A DNA stretch of 64,000 bases from Trileptium ribeirensis (Eukaryota; Nematoda; Enoplea; Enoplida; Thoracostomopsidae): contig JASANE010010005.1 of assembly GCA_030248225.1 (NCBI GenBank), positions 1-64,000 on the forward strand, given 5' to 3'. Below, one piece after another: positions 38,126-50,110 of the stretch. Positions within the stretch are counted from its first letter, which is position 1, and each line of letters begins with the position of its first letter. The position numbers and the translations under genes were made by a program. The notes beneath the pieces were generated by a model. It saw nothing but the letters and a program-made list of their open reading frames with translations, did no database searches and was not told where the DNA came from.

Positions 38126-40207
38126 TGTAACAGGCCCGTTCCGGCCCGTTACGTACATTTTGCAGGATTTCGACATCAGGACGGCCTAAATGCGCCTTAG
38201 ATAGAACCAGACACATCTACCGGAACTAAGTTTGCATGTAGTGACGGGTGCCAAGGCCGCTGATAATTGCTTTGTTAATACTGTTATTCTGGGTACATCC
38301 ATTTTGTCATGAATGTGTTTTGCCATTATTTCTATGCCATTGTATGCTTTGTTATAATTGTGCATCATGTCGGACAAGCTCACGCAGGTACTCCGGAAGT
38401 CTCACTAGGGCAAAGGTACACTTCGACGAGAATAGGAAAGAGCCAACTGGCAACGAGATAGGGGATCCGAACGGAATTCGACTACTTCTCCCTATTTCCC
38501 CATTGAAATTTCAAAATTTAGACCGTCCGGGAATAGGAGGCCTCTGACGATTTAAGGGGTCGGAAAGTGATCAAAATCAGGACTATCAATTTTACCTGGT
38601 TCGAACAAACTATAGCCTAATGGTCACAGAAGTAAGCTGAAATAAGTGGGTTACGGTAGTTTCCGATTGTTCGGAAATAACGGACCTCGGGCCTGTTTAT
38701 CGGCCCGTAACCGTCCAACGGTTCAGATTTACCGAAAATGTCCCGAGTACTTTTCGGTAGAGAATTTTTCGGGCTTTTGAACGAGCCCAAGACATCACAA
38801 ATTGCTGAAGGATTTCCTGAGATATTTTGGGGACAAACAGGTCAACATTCAATTAACAGCCTAATACTTACGCTAGGTTTGGCTGGAGACCATGGTTCCG
38901 AGTGGACATAACTTAGGCTTATATGGAAATATAGTTATGCATATATATGTGTACTGCGTGACCTTCGTGACTTGGTGTGTCTATTTTTCCGCCCCACCGT
39001 ACCAAAGCCTTCCTTTTCATAGCACCCTTTGAAGCCCAAATTTGCCTGATCACCATGCTAACAACTGGGTTTTCTGGTTACCATCGGACTAGTGAGTGAA
39101 CGTACGAGTGTTTCCAAGTAATCCACCCATCTAGGCATCTGGCGAGGCCACTCGGGTCTCGATCCGACCAGTCATTCCGCCGCTAGATCACTCATTTCCC
39201 TGTTTTATACCGTACCACGGAAATTCAACATAAAATTCCGCTTTTTCTGTACCAACTCCGTATTTGACCCCCGACCCTAGATGTGCTCATGTGACCCCTC
39301 ATTTTATTCGTCTGCGCCCGGCGAGCACAACGATATCCGGCGGGTCTTTGTTCGACTTCGCGTTAGCCCTTTATGACCGAAAAGGTGCCCCCCCAATTTG
39401 GCGTACCGACTGTAAGTGGGTACAGACCGACCGAAAATTTAACCCCAACTCAAAAGTAGGCATAATGCCCCTCATTGCATTCGCCGCGTCGAGACATCTT
39501 CAAAGATGCCCGGCGGGTCTCCATCCGTCGCCCCGTTAACCCGGGACGGCCGAAAATGCGCCCCCACTTTTTGCCGACACTCTCTTTAACGGTCTTTAAC
39601 AGTCGTAATTTTAGTGCCCCTCTACCCGCTGCCGTTAAGGTAGGGAAAACACCCCTCGTTTGAATCGCCTTTCCAAGACGAGTTCAACGATGCCCGGCGG
39701 GCGTCGCTCCGCCCAACCGTTAGAGCGGGAGAGCCCGCTGAAACCCTGCATGCTAATACATGTCGGAACCCAAAACTGGGTCCCGACCCGCCACTGCGTC
39801 TACCCCCTTCATGTTTGGTATCGTTCGGCCCCGTTCTTCGTCCTGGGACCGAATTTCGCGTCAGCCCTTCGAAATTCCCTCGGGAACCCTCCTGTCCCGA
39901 CTCCCTTCCCCTGCCCTTTCTTTTCCGTTTTCTTTTTCTTTTTCTTTCCACTCTCTCTCTAACCGACTTTTTGGTCGGTTGTCGTCGCTGCTGTCTCCAT
40001 GAGTGTGTTATATATGTGTGTGTACGTGTGTGTGTGTTGTTGTTGTGGTTGCTGTGCTGATGTTGTTGTTGTTGTTGTGGTTCTGCGTGTTTCTAGAGTG
40101 AACTTGAGCGACCTTTCTGTCGCCCAGGTCGTCTGTGTGTCTCATGTGTAATGTGTGCTCATGAGTAGTGTATGTGTATGTGTATGTATATATGGGTAAA
40201 ATATATG

Positions 40208-40247
<40 letters not shown>

Positions 40248-43200
40248 ATACGTAGGACGACACAAAAAACAGGACAGACGAGGACGGACATGTAAAATTT
40301 TCTTAAATTTCTACGTTTTACGGACGGACTGGACGCATAGGACTAAGACGGACGGGGGGCATGTTTAGGGCCCTCCTGTGCCCACTGGGAGTTCCTGAAT
40401 GGAACCCCCGATAGGTAAAAAGTTACCGAGGAATGGGCTGCACCCACGACCACGAAATCAGCTCATTCCCTCTTTCGGTTCCCCCCTTCGGGACGTCCAA
40501 AGACGTCCTGTCGGGATATCTGAAAAGCCGTTAGCTTGGAATGCTAGGAATGTTTGGCTTTATCTTATAAGCCAACATATAAACGTGCAATGTTTGCACG
40601 TTTATCCATGGATAGGGCGGTAAGATTTAACCCCAGATGGACTTTAGTTAAGCTTAATTAGGTGATGGATGAGGCAGCTAACTCGCTAAATAGCAGAAAT
40701 TTGGCTTTAAATCGGCGAGTTAGCTGGGGGAAAATGATGGATGGGGACTAGAAGACGACTCTGACCCGAAACGAGGACAGATTGTAAGCTTAACCCGAGC
40801 ATTTATATAGAGAAATAAATTCAAAATTTAAAAGTTGACGGGTGACCCAACCATTTTTATAGAACAGTTGGGGTTTTAACAACCGATTTAGGATTAGGTA
40901 AGAGCTTTAAGAGATCTGAGTAATGATCTTCAGATCTATTTTTGACATAACTTTCGAAAGTTACGTTAGGATTTAAGCTGAAAAGCACAGATGGTCGACC
41001 TCCGAGTATTCGGAGGGTTCAAATTTGATGTCGGCGATTTCGATTGAAGCCGACTCTCTCTAACGGGGTCCCAGGGTTTACGATAGCTGTCAAAATCAAA
41101 ATCTTGGGAATTTTTCGATTGGGCGCCCGGGTTTGAAATTGAAAAGTGGGCGTCAAAAGATCTCCTCCGATTGGATAGCGACAAAATCGCTATCTCTCAA
41201 CACAGCTGAAAATTTTGAAGCGACGACTGCCGCGTCGTCTCGACAGATCAGTTTGACTTCGGCAGCGCGGAGTTCGGTCGACTCTACTGACCGGCTCCGA
41301 CGCTTGAGTTTTAGTATGGTTTGCATCTGTTTTGGCTTTCTCGTGTTTTCTGCTTTATTCGTTTGGAATGGGATTCGACAACGAGAGGACCCGCGTAGAC
41401 ATCTTTCGTCTCGAGGAAGGGGACCAGCTATTGCTGTCCCGGATCAAACCTTGTAAGTCAGGAAGCGTTGCAAGAGCATGGGGGTTTATTTTCCCCAGAC
41501 ATGAATGTAACAGACCGAAATTTTAGTTCGTGATAACATGATTTGTTCTCTATAGAGTGACCGGTCGTCCGTCGATGGACGTCCCGCCTTCCACGCCGAT
41601 TAGTTACAAATTTTTACATGTTCTTTGACAAACTGTCTCGAGTCGAGTTCCGTTTTGGGCATTTCGAGCGATTACACGGGGGGTGTTGCATTGTGGACAC
41701 CAATCGAAGTCATTCTGATTTCCCGTGGTCATAGGTAAGGCAAATCAAAATGGACGCTTCTCGTCCACGCGTTTTTACATGACTTATTACTCTTGAGTTA
41801 GGGCTGTCGAATTTTCCTGAGCTGACCACGGTAAAACTTTACCACGAAATCATAAGGATTCGCTTATTCGCTTGTTTCTGATTATGCTTATGGTTTACAA
41901 AATTACAGTTTAGTGGACCGTTCGATGCTCATGCCGCTGCTTGAGCTCGGACTGACGTTGCAGTTAGGGACGGAGGATTAGCCTCTGTCGGGCTTTAGAA
42001 AGCCCTAAAATTTATTTTGTCAGTTGAGTTAAGAAAATTTGGGGAAATACAAAAGACCAAACAAATTCTAAGTGATTTTAGCTTGAGCATAAGGTATTGG
42101 CACTCCGCAAGGAGCGATTTTATTACAATCCTCGCACGATTTTGACCAGTGTTTGATTTGTTTGTCAACAGGACGGTTGATGCCAGCTTTACATAAGGAT
42201 CAGCTACCGATGTCACGAGCCCTTGGCGGCCCCTCAGGACTAAACTTACTAGGCGCTTGTAAAAGATATCGCCTCACCATGTTTGCTTCGAAATTGTCTC
42301 TGTTCAGCTATTCAGTCTACCGATGTTCACCGTAGCATGCAGCCGTGGTTAAGTTCGGCGATAGTGAATGGTAAAACTCCCTGTACTAAAATGAACCGAC
42401 CGCATTGTTAGAGATCACAATCCACCACCGTGCCCGCTTCCAAAAGCTCGGCACTATGCCCCGCCCTTAAACAGAAAAATGGGCTAGAATATCCTCTTTT
42501 AAATAAAGAATAAAATCGCGACCTCTCGCGAACCATTTTGACCCCAAACCGAGCAAGTGCAAAACCCCGTTTTCTTTTCAGAGCGACTCGATCGCTGAGT
42601 TTAAGTGTTTTTCTATTTTATCCCTGGTTGCCCGTTAGGCTATGTACTATGTATGCCCCGATTTAGCTTTTTCAACATTTTTGTCTCTCTCTCCTTTTTC
42701 GTTTTCCCTGATTGAGTTTCGATCCTGCACGGAGGATGTAAGTCCGCTGCAGATCTTTCAGTTCTAACCACTCGACTATCGAGTTCTGACAAAATTTAAT
42801 AAAATTTCAATGATAACTCAACCTCAACTGTACACTTTCGACAGTGCAGTTGAGACACTGTACAATTTCGATGTGTACAGTGTAATAAGAACTTAGGATG
42901 AGCGATAGAGAGAGAAAAGAAAAGAAAACAACGACAAAGGAAACAAAAGAAGAGAGCAAGGAAACGAACAAAGAAACAACAGCCAAAAAAGGGACGCGGA
43001 CGCGTCCGAGGGCGAAATGCCCCATATCCCCACTTACGCTAGGACCAAATGCACCCCATGGTGCAAACCTGGTTCCGACCGTAAAATAGGCGCAGATACC
43101 CGCTTGAAACGACTCGATCAGTGATATCGGTCGCCTAAGAAACCACCCAAGACGGCATTTGTTCGTGCCCCCTTGTCTAGGCCGAAGAAAAGCGACTAGG

Positions 43201-44942
43201 GACGGCCAATTAACGTGACTGGAACGGCGTCCCCGACCCACATTGCGTAGTTCAACAATTACTCCACTACCAAAATCGACCGCCTCGTCACACGCCAACC
43301 ATACTCGGGAATTTAGGACTAGGGACAACCAAGCGCACTTTTGGACTGCCGGAGACACTGAGTTAAAAGTGATCATCTACTATTGCAAAATCTATCCTAA
43401 GGGCGGAACGTTGCCAAGAGACTCAATTAGGATGTTAGGTAGTACGTACAGGACGAGGAATACTCCCTGGATGGAGTCGCAAAACCGCTAATTATCATAT
43501 TGTTACTTCGTTTATAAGATATTGTCCATTGATTGTTGTTCGTTCGGATTAGCACGGACCAATTTTCAATGACCATGTATTAAAATATACCATAATTGAT
43601 ATGCTTAACATAGCCATGACTTAGCTGATACGCTCTAGGTAACCACGACCTGAGTGTTATGCTTAATGTAACTATGATTTGATCTGTAAGATGAATCGAA
43701 GCTCTGCCTTGCAAGACAGTTCGTGCCCCCTCGTCTATTGAACCGGCTCAGTCGCGTTCTCCAAAGTCGGCATGTTCTTACAATAAGTTTAGCTTTCCTG
43801 CCCTCGCCGACTAGCCCGTTACCCAGCCCGCACGTCGCGCTGTTTTAATTCTTCCCCCTCCTCCCTTTGCAAGTTGCGTTGAATATTTACAGTGCCGCGC
43901 GGTAGCCGGAGCGAACTTCGAAGCATGCCAGAACACATGACTCGAACCATTACTGAATCAGTTAATGCCGATGGTGCACGCTTTGGGCATAGATTTTGGT
44001 CCGGAATTTCCGGGATCGCATTCGCTCGTGCTGCCCCTCCCTCTCTTGGGGACATAGACGCGGGAACGAACGACTCAATAGGCAGAGTGCTAACTCTCCA
44101 ATCTATCATGTATAGTGCATTTTCTTCGATTGCTAATGCCTGACCAGTATTGTACAGTAATTCAAATAAAATCTTGGAAAAGTACCTGCTGTGTCTGGTG
44201 TTGTTTATGTTCAAGCGTCATAAAGGCGTCCTAATGGACGGGCCAACCCCGCGTGCCACGGCTTGACGAAGGGAATATTCCAAGCCCTGACACGTGCGGT
44301 TCGCCTCAGATATTTGTACTTTTAACGACGGAATTATGGCGAGGATGGCCCATCGAATTACCTACCGAGCTCATTCGTGAAATTAGTACACGCAGATAAA
44401 GACAAAATTTACTAGGAAAACATAATCTCTAGATATTAACACAATCAGATTATTAAGAGGTGAACTAAGTAGTCCGACGTTAAACACTCAGGGACTGTCG
44501 GAACCCTGTGGGGGCCACATGGCTACAACGGACAGAGTGTTCGGCTAAGGATAGTGCAGCAGAACTCAAAATTTACCTAGCAAAACTAAACTTATCACGC
44601 CTTTTACTTTGGTTTACTCTAGAATAAACAACTTCCTTTAGCTTAGGACAGGGAATATCGGTTTGACATTATGACCTGTGAGCAGGTTTCGGTGTCAACC
44701 TCCCTGGGGGACCTCAGCGATCATACCAGGATATTAGACACGTGCGCAACCAATCGGGCGGGGTCCGAACACACCCCGTGAAGCGCGCCTGCGGCCTGCT
44801 AAGCTCCGTAACTTCTTGGGTCTGACCAAGAAAAGTGGTTAAAATTCAAAACTTAGGGTCCGCCCTCGAGGTTATGATAGCCGGGGTCGTATGGGCATGG
44901 TGTTAGGAAGTTGCGCCATGCAGCTGCGTCACAGTTATTACA
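38126..44942 (+). repeat. Right LTR (6817 bp)
   Basis: It is a direct copy of 13811-20589 with the same TGTAA start and TTACA end. Its extra length comes partly from an expanded TA tract (40214-40244). Differences are scattered single bases, except about 44305-44660. There it is only about 75-80% like the left copy by eye, before near-identity resumes. Homology ends at 44942, where an opposite-strand relative begins at once. Confidence 0.92.
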
Positions 44943-47237
44943 CATCTACGTACCAATATATACTTAAATATATATATCTATATACGTGGATATACACATA
45001 AATACACACATACGACTACACACAATACACACTAGACGTACTGGCGTCCTGAGCGACAGAAAGGTCGCTCAGGATAAATACATACGCAGAACACACAAGA
45101 AACAACAACAACACAGCAACAAAGAAGAAAACCGACCAGAAACGTCGGTTAAAGAGAGAGCGAGGACAGCGAGCGAAAGGACAGCGAGGACACGAGGCGG
45201 GTGTGGGAAGGGTAGCGGGACAAGGGTAATCCGGTGGGAATTTCGAGGGGCTGGGGCCAAATTTGGTCTCAGGACGGAAAACGGGGTCGATTGATACCAA
45301 ACACGAGGGGGAAGGACGTACTAGCGGGCCGGAACCCACTTATGGGTTCTGATGTGTATTAATATGGGGGCGTTTAGCGGGCTCTCCTGCATTAACGGGT
45401 GGGCGGAGCGACGCCCGCCGGGTATCGTTGGACTCACCGTCCAACGGCGATTCGAACGAGGGGTGATATCGCCACCGGGGCGGTAAGAGTAAAGACGGTA
45501 CTAAAATTGGTGCGGTTAGAGAGAGTCGTGGCTACAATGGGGGGCGCATTTGTTGGTCGTACGGGTTAACGGGGCGGCGGAGCGAGACCCGCCGGGTATT
45601 TTTGGAAATGTCTCATCGAGACGAATCTAACGAGGGGCGATTCGCCCATTTTAGAGTAGAGTGAAAAATCTCGATTTATCGGTGCCCATCAGCGGTTGAC
45701 GACTGCTTTCTAGGCAACTTCGCGTGGCTGCCGCGGGGCAGCGGGGATTCGGGCGGGGGTTCAAAGCATATGGTTGGATTCAGCTAGTCGTGGTGAACAA
45801 AACGAGGGGTCGCATGAGCCGGTTCTGACGCGGGGTACGGCGACGGGAATGTCGGAAAGTAGGGGTTCATATTAATTGCGTGCTGCAATAGGTCACGGAT
45901 GCAAGGCGGGTTGGCCTAAAAAGTTGTCCACAGCACACACATGAATAGATACCTATACATACTATATATATAACATGTCCTAGCTATATGGAAAGTGACG
46001 GTCCGGGTTGCACGGCGACAATCCTACCTAGCGTAAGTAGCGATTGTCTCGACATGTTACAAGCGAAGTTGCGGCGTTGTCCGGAGCGGTTTTGGAGGTC
46101 CATCCGTGATTCCCAAAGTGTTCTACCGGCCTGCTCCGGTTATTTTCCGGATCAGGGTACCGTAGACGATGGCGGGCCTTCGAATTAACCCGGCATACGT
46201 CGTCCCTTAAAATTGCGAAGGCTACCCCAAGTGTGCTTTCTGCTTACTTTTGACTAGTTGCTTTCCGTGACCATTACCTAATATGTTGCTAAGACCAAGT
46301 AAATTTGATATTTTTAATTTCATTCTTAACTAGCGCGTTTTCTTGGACGTGCAGTCAGGGGCCTCCTATTCCCGGACGGTCGTACCCGTCACCCTATAAC
46401 ACATATTGTCGGCTAGTTGGATTTTCAACCAAGTTCCAGTTTCCATCGGTGTGGGGGTTTCATTTTCAGTCCTACAGGTCGGTTGAGGCAGCTCACTTCG
46501 CATAATTTAGTCGGGTTAAGACACTCGTCCCTGGTGAAATGGCAAGTTACAACAAAATGCCGAACGGTCATTCAACATAAACTGCATTTTACACAAATCG
46601 GTTCATCAATGCAAGTAATATGGTTATACAAAGCGGTTCATGCATTTTATACAAACAGTTTAGATATTTTATACAAAACAATTTATGCATTTTATACAAA
46701 ACGGTTTAATGCATTTTATACAAAACGGTTTATGCATTTTACACAAAATGGTTGATGCATTTTATACAAAATGGTTTATACATTTTATACAAAACGGTTT
46801 ATGTATTTTATACAAAACGGTTTATACATTTTATACAAAACGGTTTATACATTTTATACAAAACGGTTTATGTATTTTATACAAAATGGTTTATACATTT
46901 TATACAAAACGGTTTATGTATTTTATACAAAATGGTTTATACATTTTATACAAAACGGTTTATGTATTTTATACAAAATGGTTTATACATTTTATACAAA
47001 ACGGTTTATGTATTTTATACAAAATGGTTTATACATTTTATACAAAACGGTTTATGTATTTTATACAAAATGGTTTATACATTTTATACAAAACGGTTTA
47101 TGTATTTTATACAAAATGGTTTATTAACGTCAGTGACGGTCCTTTATGCCGATGATCATGTGTCAGCGCGTCCCGATGCAATTCTGGGCGTGGAAATCCG
47201 GCAATGCTCGTGACAGGGCCGAAGCGGCCCTGTTACA
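44943..47237 (-). repeat. Partial LTR of a related giant-element family, opposite orientation
   Basis: Read on the minus strand, 47237 downward begins TGTAACAGGGCCGCTTCGG, a diverged match to the start of the giant LTRs. Further matches follow in order. These are the GTCCGGGAATAGGAGG motif (46370-46387 inverted), the CGGCGGGCGTCGCTCCGCC region (45405-45423 inverted), the TTGTTGTTG tract and the GAGCGACCTTTCTGTCGCTC hairpin (45051-45072). It stops at the microsatellite, directly against the right LTR's end, so its 3' part is missing. A minisatellite has expanded inside it. It is either an older solo or truncated LTR or the 3' LTR of the remnant at 47.2-50.1 kb. Confidence 0.75.
46580..47125. 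repeat. 23-bp minisatellite with 46-bp dimeric order
   Basis: The unit is GGTTTATRYATTTTATACAAAAY, 23 bp long. In the right half two variants (one with GTTTATGTATT, one with GTTTATACATT) alternate regularly, giving a 46-bp higher-order unit. Because 23 is not a multiple of three and no unit frame has a stop, all three forward frames stay open. The long Tyr/Phe-rich ORFs here are a consequence of the repeat, not genes. Confidence 0.95.
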
Positions 47238-47287
47238 AACACACACCAAAAAACCCACAAAAACCCAAAAAAAACAAAAACAAAAAA

Positions 47288-47308
47288 CCCCCCCCCCCCC
47301 CCCCCCCC
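47288..47308. repeat. Poly-C tract (21 C)
   Basis: An uninterrupted run of C follows an A-rich, C-dotted stretch, just outside the start of the inverted LTR. It could form a G-quadruplex on the minus strand and is prone to length error. Confidence 0.85.
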
Positions 47309-47699
47309 CTTCGATTCCACTTCGCCGTTCGCTCAGTAGCGCTAATTGACCAGCATCACGTTGTGCTGACGCTGACTGCACGGCCGGTGGCACTGCTGTT
47401 GTAGCAGTCGCTCCTTGTTCCTCTGATGCTGTTGAAACCGTTTTTGTGGGCGTAACGGCCGACGCTTCCTCAAAGATTTTCACATCACTGGCTTTTCGTT
47501 GTGTTTCGGTAGCCACCGTTAATGTTGATACGGCTGGCGTTGACGTAAAAGACGGAGCAAATGTTGCTGCCGATGTTGATTGTTGCTCCTCATGATAAAC
47601 TAATTTCTGTCGCTGTAGTGGTCGTGGTTCCACAAACGATGAGGCACGTTGTTTACCTCATTGTCGTCGTCTCGCTTCACGTTCACTATCACTGGATTC

Positions 47700-48710
47700 G
47701 CTGGTCACTTTTTCGTAGTCGTCGCGACGTTCAGCGCGCGCTTGACGACTCGCAGTTCGTTGGGTCTTCTTTTTAGTTTGCGTTCCTCGCCACATTGTGT
47801 CAAAATAAACCCAACACCTTCGTTACTAGTATCGGTGTACAACCGAAATGGTTTCACTGGGTTAGGTTACGCTAAGATAGGCGCCGTAGTCAGTGCAACC
47901 TTGAGTTTATCAAAGGCTATTTGGCACTGTTCCGTCCAGCGAGATTCTACCGAATTAAATTTACTCGTTCCTTTTGTCCATTCGTGCAACGGAGCGGCGA
48001 TGAGACTATAACCTTCGATGAATTGACGATAATAACCGGTCAATCCTAAGAACGAATGTACTTCCGTAACGTTTCGGGGTCTTTCGCAGTCCAAAATCTT
48101 TTGGACTTTCGCTGGATCTGGGGCAATTCCGTTTTCCGATACTACATGGCCTAGGAACAATACATCCCGTCGTACGAAGTCACATTTCTTGCCCAATTGA
48201 TAAAGCTGGATTACGAAGACGATTAAACACACATTGGCTATCCCACAGGTGCTCTTCGAACGTTGGCGAGAACACGATAACATCGTCGATATAACACAAG
48301 CAGAATTCCAAAAGATACCCCCATAGAACGATTTGCATCATTCTTTGAAACGTGGCAGGCGCGTTAGTTAGACCAAAGGGCATTACCTTGAATTCGAATA
48401 AACCTTCATGACAAATGAACGCAGTCTTTTCAACATGCTCGGGCTCCATTTCTACCTGCCAATATCCAGCTTTTAGGTCCAATGTAGTAAAGTACTTTGC
48501 ACCTTGAAGGGAATTCAATGTATCACCAATTCGTGGCAAAGGAAAACTGTCCTTTTTAGTAACATCATTTAACATGCGATAATCGATACAAAATCGCATG
48601 TCACCAGTCTTTTTCCTGACAAGGACAACAGGAGATGCCCAAGGACTCATCGATGGCTGAACTGCATCATCATAGCCTACGAAAGTACGTGGCAAAATCC
48701 GTTGTACCAT
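47700..48710 (-). pseudogene. Broken RT / RNase H of the Ty3-like remnant
   Basis: The RT motifs are clear: SPWASPVVLVRKK, FCIDYRMLN, TTLDLKAGYWQ, MPFGLTNAPATFQR and YIDDVIVFSPTFEEHL. The frame then shifts near 48200-48280, and the thumb continues in the other frame with FLGLTGYYRQF. A stop stands near 47863 just before the RNase H start, where YTDTSNEGVG still shows the first catalytic Asp. Everything beyond is replaced by unrelated sequence. At least one frameshift, one stop and two large deletions show it is dead. It is a different family from the giant element (YIDDV against YIDDI, different RNase H). Confidence 0.85.
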
Positions 48711-49698
48711 CGTACCTTTCGATAATAACGGGTTCCTTCGGAGGTGGCACGTTAACTACAATAGAAGGCATTGCAGAAGCAGCCGCCGTCACAGGCGCTG
48801 GCACAGGGGCAGACGCCGCAGCATGCGTACACGAACAGTGTGTACACGTAGCAGAAGCAGTACTAGTTGGTACATTCTGAATACCGGCCGAGACTACAGT
48901 CACTGCAGCTGGAACTGACACAACCGGGGCAGGCAGACGTGCACGTGGCGATGGAACAGGGGTCGTCGAACTCCTGGCAGGTGCGGACGTAACGTCACAA
49001 GACGAAACCGGTTCACTCGGCAAGGGTACCGATACCCGAGTTGGCGCAACCTCAACTGAATCTGTTACCGGGAACCTAGGCTCAAAATCCAGACGCACTT
49101 TTGGCCTAGTATCTGCATCCACAACAGTGGCATCCATGTAAACTGAGTCTTCGATTCCCATTTCAGATGCTGGAGCCGACACAGGAGCCATACCTATCAG
49201 GTCTCGCAACTGGTCACGATTACCCCGCATCTCATCCATTTGTGCGTGTATATCACTATGTTGTCGTTCTATTTGCTCGTGTATATCGTTGTTCTGCCGT
49301 CTTATTTGTTCTTGTAAATCATTCTTTTGTCGTACCACAAAACTTTGAAAACTACGTTCACGTTCCATGGCATCTACCATTATTTTATCGTACTGACGAC
49401 TAGAGTCACGCAGGTTACCACGCACCAAGTCAGTGACTTCATCATACTTATGATTAGTATCGCGTACTAAATTAGTTATCTCATGATATTTCCGATTAGA
49501 ATCGCATAAGCTTACTTCCATTCGCCGCAATGTCGCTTCCAGCGTGGTCAACGTAGCATCACTCATTGAGGTATTGCCACCACCACTAGCAGTCGGTAAC
49601 GGCGTACTCGTGCTATCTATTCCCATAGACCACTGGGTCGTATCATCAGGAGGTCTTGGCGCGGCTGTATCATCCATATCGTAAAATAAACAAAACAC
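48670..49698 (-). pseudogene. Truncated Gag-like ORF of the Ty3-like remnant
   Basis: About 342 codons. A Ser/Thr/Pro-rich N-terminus is followed by a Gln/Arg/Asp-rich coiled coil with heptad-like repeats (DLQEQIRRQNNDIHEQIERQ type), then a low-complexity Pro/Val/Ala region. It ends in YDGTTDFATYF, the usual start of a Ty3-type capsid. The capsid itself is deleted at the junction near 48670-48710, where RT begins in another frame. The likely start is the second Met (49677). Confidence 0.7.
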
Positions 49699-50110
49699 CG
49701 TTTACAGCTACGACACTCGCCGATTCGTGCTGTAACGCGCAAAAATAACGCTAAGAAAATGTCACTAAATACCTCCACTAACCACAAACCAATCCGGCAA
49801 ACGAACCAACAGGAACTTCACAGGATCAGGATTGGCATTGACCTCGTCATGGCCACCATGTCGGAGCTAATCTTTTTCGACGGCGGTGTAGCTTCGTGCT
49901 TACGCGGCGCTCCGACTCCCAGAGACTACTATAACACTCGAAAGATACAGTTTAGGCCACCAATAAATAACGTACTAGTAGCTGGGGTGCGCGAGTTCGT
50001 GGTCTGGCGTACCAGGGAAGTGGTGATCCTTAGTTTCCTTATTGTTCCAACTTTGGTTGATTCCCAGGGCTAGCGGCTCGGCCGTTCGAGGGTATCTCTT
50101 TATGACGCTC

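Larger units (their letters stand above)
13811..44942 (+). mobile_element. Giant Ty3/Gypsy-type LTR retroelement (~31.1 kb) with Env-like and NADAR-SGNH genes
   Basis: The element is bounded by two direct repeats of 6779 and 6817 bp that start TGTAACAGG and end TTACA, with a 17.5-kb interior. The interior encodes, in order, a Gag capsid and CCHC knuckle, an acidic linker, an unassigned Cys-containing domain, an Env-like membrane glycoprotein, an aspartic protease, RT, RNase H and a DD35E integrase with a GPY-type tail, all in one ORF. A -1-frame ORF and a NADAR-SGNH ORF follow. RT with YIDD before RNase H and integrase places it in the Ty3/Gypsy order. Giant LTR elements of comparable size are known (Burro of planarians, Ogre of plants), but Env inside the polyprotein ahead of protease is not the standard arrangement. 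No flanking target duplication was found. Confidence 0.9.
47238..50110 (-). mobile_element. Internally deleted Ty3/Gypsy remnant
   Basis: On the minus strand a Gag-like N-terminus (49698 to about 48700) is joined directly to the RT (48710-47867), with the rest of capsid, the knuckle and protease missing. RNase H begins near 47865 and is lost after a few dozen codons; integrase is absent. About 49845-49865 (read on minus: ...CCGACA|TGGTGGCC...) could be an LTR end and primer site, but I could not prove the LTR. The remnant's 3' end lies against the inverted LTR at 47237, so the two may be one element. Confidence 0.75.

Noticed and set aside
13804..44949. Target-site duplication of the giant element
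   Set aside because: Left CGTTATA and right CATCTAC flanks do not match at 4-6 bp for any nearby boundary.
46600..47125. CRISPR-like spacing of repeats
   Set aside because: Units are contiguous with no unique spacers, and the window is eukaryotic.
46685..47213. Long Tyr/Phe/Lys-rich ORFs in three frames
   Set aside because: They are the 23-bp minisatellite read through; period 23 keeps all frames open.
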